Source: JAHRVQ01 sp963976815
GTDB taxonomy: Bacteria > Pseudomonadota > Gammaproteobacteria > Pseudomonadales > Azotimanducaceae
Reading direction: 5' to 3'
Assembly: GCA_963976815.1 (NCBI GenBank)
Contig: CAXBLU010000005.1
Coordinates: 248,001-312,000, forward strand
DNA: 64,000 bases
Shown in pieces: positions 63,313 to 64,000 of this stretch. Positions within the stretch are counted from its first letter, which is position 1; every line of letters begins with the position of its first letter. The translations under genes were made by a program, and so were the position numbers. The notes beneath the pieces were generated by a model. The model made no database searches, was not told where the DNA came from, and saw nothing but the letters and a program-made list of their open reading frames with translations.

Positions 63313-64000
63313 ATGAGCGAAATGGTCTTAGATGCATCACAACTACCTGACCCAGCCACCATGCCAATTGATGAAATGGATGTTAGCCATCCCATTTTGC
63401 TACAACAGGATCTCTGGCACCCCTACTTCAAACGTCTGCGGGAGGAAGATCCCGTACATTATTGTAAGAGCAGTATGTTTGGCGCTTATTGGTCGGTCAC
63501 CAAATTCAACGACATTATGGAAATCGAAAAGGATCACGAAGCGTTTTCTTCAGATCGTGATATCACCATTTTTGATCAGTCGATGCTCGACGATTTAGGC
63601 ATCCCCAAAAGAAAGCGCGACACTTCTAATTTTATCTCTATGGACCCACCGGTTCACGATGATCAACGTAAAGCCGTGCAAGGCGTTGTTGCGCCTCGCA
63701 ACCTCTCCAAAATGGAAGGGCTGATTCGACAACGGGTCATCACCATATTGGAATCGTTACCGCTCAATGAAGAATTCAACTGGGTTGAGAAGGTCAGTAT
63801 CGAACTGACCACCCAGATGCTCGCCACCCTATTTGATTTTCCTTTTGAAGACCGACACAAGCTTCCCTACTGGTCAGATGTTTCCACCTCACTGCCGGAA
63901 CTTGGTATCGGCGTACCGGGTCTCACCCGGGAAACCCAGGAAGCAGCCCTCGAAGAATGCCTGGCTACCATGCGTAAGCTGTGGGCGGAACGGGCCAACA
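63313..64000 (+). CDS. cytochrome P450, 5' part only
   Basis: A coding region that starts at ATG 63313 after a GGGGAA and runs open to the end of the window, so the haem-binding cysteine is not included. The N-terminal 229 residues read as a bacterial class I P450: WHPYFKRLREEDPVHYC, YWSVTKFNDIMEIEKDHEAFSSD in parts, SMDPPVHDDQRKAVQGVVAP and FDFPFEDRHKLPYWSD. The SMDPPxHxxQR segment resembles CYP153-type alkane or related hydroxylases. Substrate remains open. Confidence 0.87.
   Translation, partial: MSEMVLDASQLPDPATMPIDEMDVSHPILLQQDLWHPYFKRLREEDPVHYCKSSMFGAYWSVTKFNDIMEIEKDHEAFSSDRDITIFDQSMLDDLGIPKRKRDTSNFISMDPPVHDDQRKAVQGVVAPRNLSKMEGLIRQRVITILESLPLNEEFNWVEKVSIELTTQMLATLFDFPFEDRHKLPYWSDVSTSLPELGIGVPGLTRETQEAALEECLATMRKLWAERAN

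Noticed and set aside
1..64000. tRNA, rRNA or other structured RNA genes
   Set aside because: No cloverleaf-like sequences or rRNA strings were noticed while reading both strands; a covariance-model search was not possible here.

Overview
The window looks like chromosomal DNA of a marine-type gammaproteobacterium with roughly balanced base composition. The evidence is the mix of genes: two large TonB-dependent receptors, CysZ, a class I DAHP synthase, DUF1631 and TudS/DUF1722 proteins, many SDR and alpha/beta-hydrolase genes, CaiB-type CoA-transferase, crotonase, amidohydrolase, TauD dioxygenase and a cytochrome P450. I cannot name the genus from this. No rRNA, tRNA or CRISPR array was seen.

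Positions 1-13,000 hold small catabolic and housekeeping genes: alpha/beta hydrolases, an STAS-like protein, two convergent pairs whose stop codons overlap, a DUF454-like membrane protein, a DUF1631 protein, a class C beta-lactamase-type esterase, an SDR, and a five-gene minus-strand run of one YkgJ protein and four successive GNAT acetyltransferases. Next come a TudS-DUF1722 protein and an SDR with a TTG start.

Positions 13,100-30,500 carry a DAHP synthase, a serine carboxypeptidase (S10) translationally coupled to a family III CoA-transferase, an amidohydrolase and an enoyl-CoA isomerase. A coupled TonB-receptor/beta-propeller-phytase pair probably serves phytate phosphate acquisition. Then follow a TPR protein, a TauD-type dioxygenase, an isocitrate/isopropylmalate-type dehydrogenase coupled to an SRPBCC protein, a sulfatase, and an unusual protein with two GIDE-like modules and a C-terminal LemA domain.

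Positions 30,500-42,900 carry an Oar-like TonB receptor, CysZ, an SDR, a metallophosphoesterase, a three-gene ABC-2 exporter, a heme-monooxygenase-like ABM protein, a DEAD-box helicase whose 5' end is separated from its ribosome binding site and ATG by a dispersed repeat, a methyltransferase and a membrane-anchored hydrolase.

Positions 42,900-53,600 are an accessory defence-type island. It contains a two-gene Gabija system (GajA OLD-type nuclease, GajB UvrD-type helicase), two unrecognised proteins, a two-TM protein, an HNH nuclease with a hydrophobic tail coupled to a small cysteine-rich protein, and a divergent BrxR/CapW-like WYL regulator preceded by a perfect inverted repeat. A DUF3223 protein, a 27-residue membrane peptide gene and a secreted hydrolase follow. 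The last two lie between two copies of a ~155 bp direct repeat, one of which carries the tail of a nucleotidase gene. A short core of this repeat is scattered in and around the island.

Positions 53,600-64,000 return to chromosomal content: ArsR/SRPBCC/nucleotidase, a membrane protein with an XRE regulator, GFA and SET proteins, a hydrolase/SnoaL/FMN-reductase operon divergent from a TetR regulator with a clear double operator, a zinc-ribbon metallopeptidase, a catalase-peroxidase with an export signal, and the start of a cytochrome P450.
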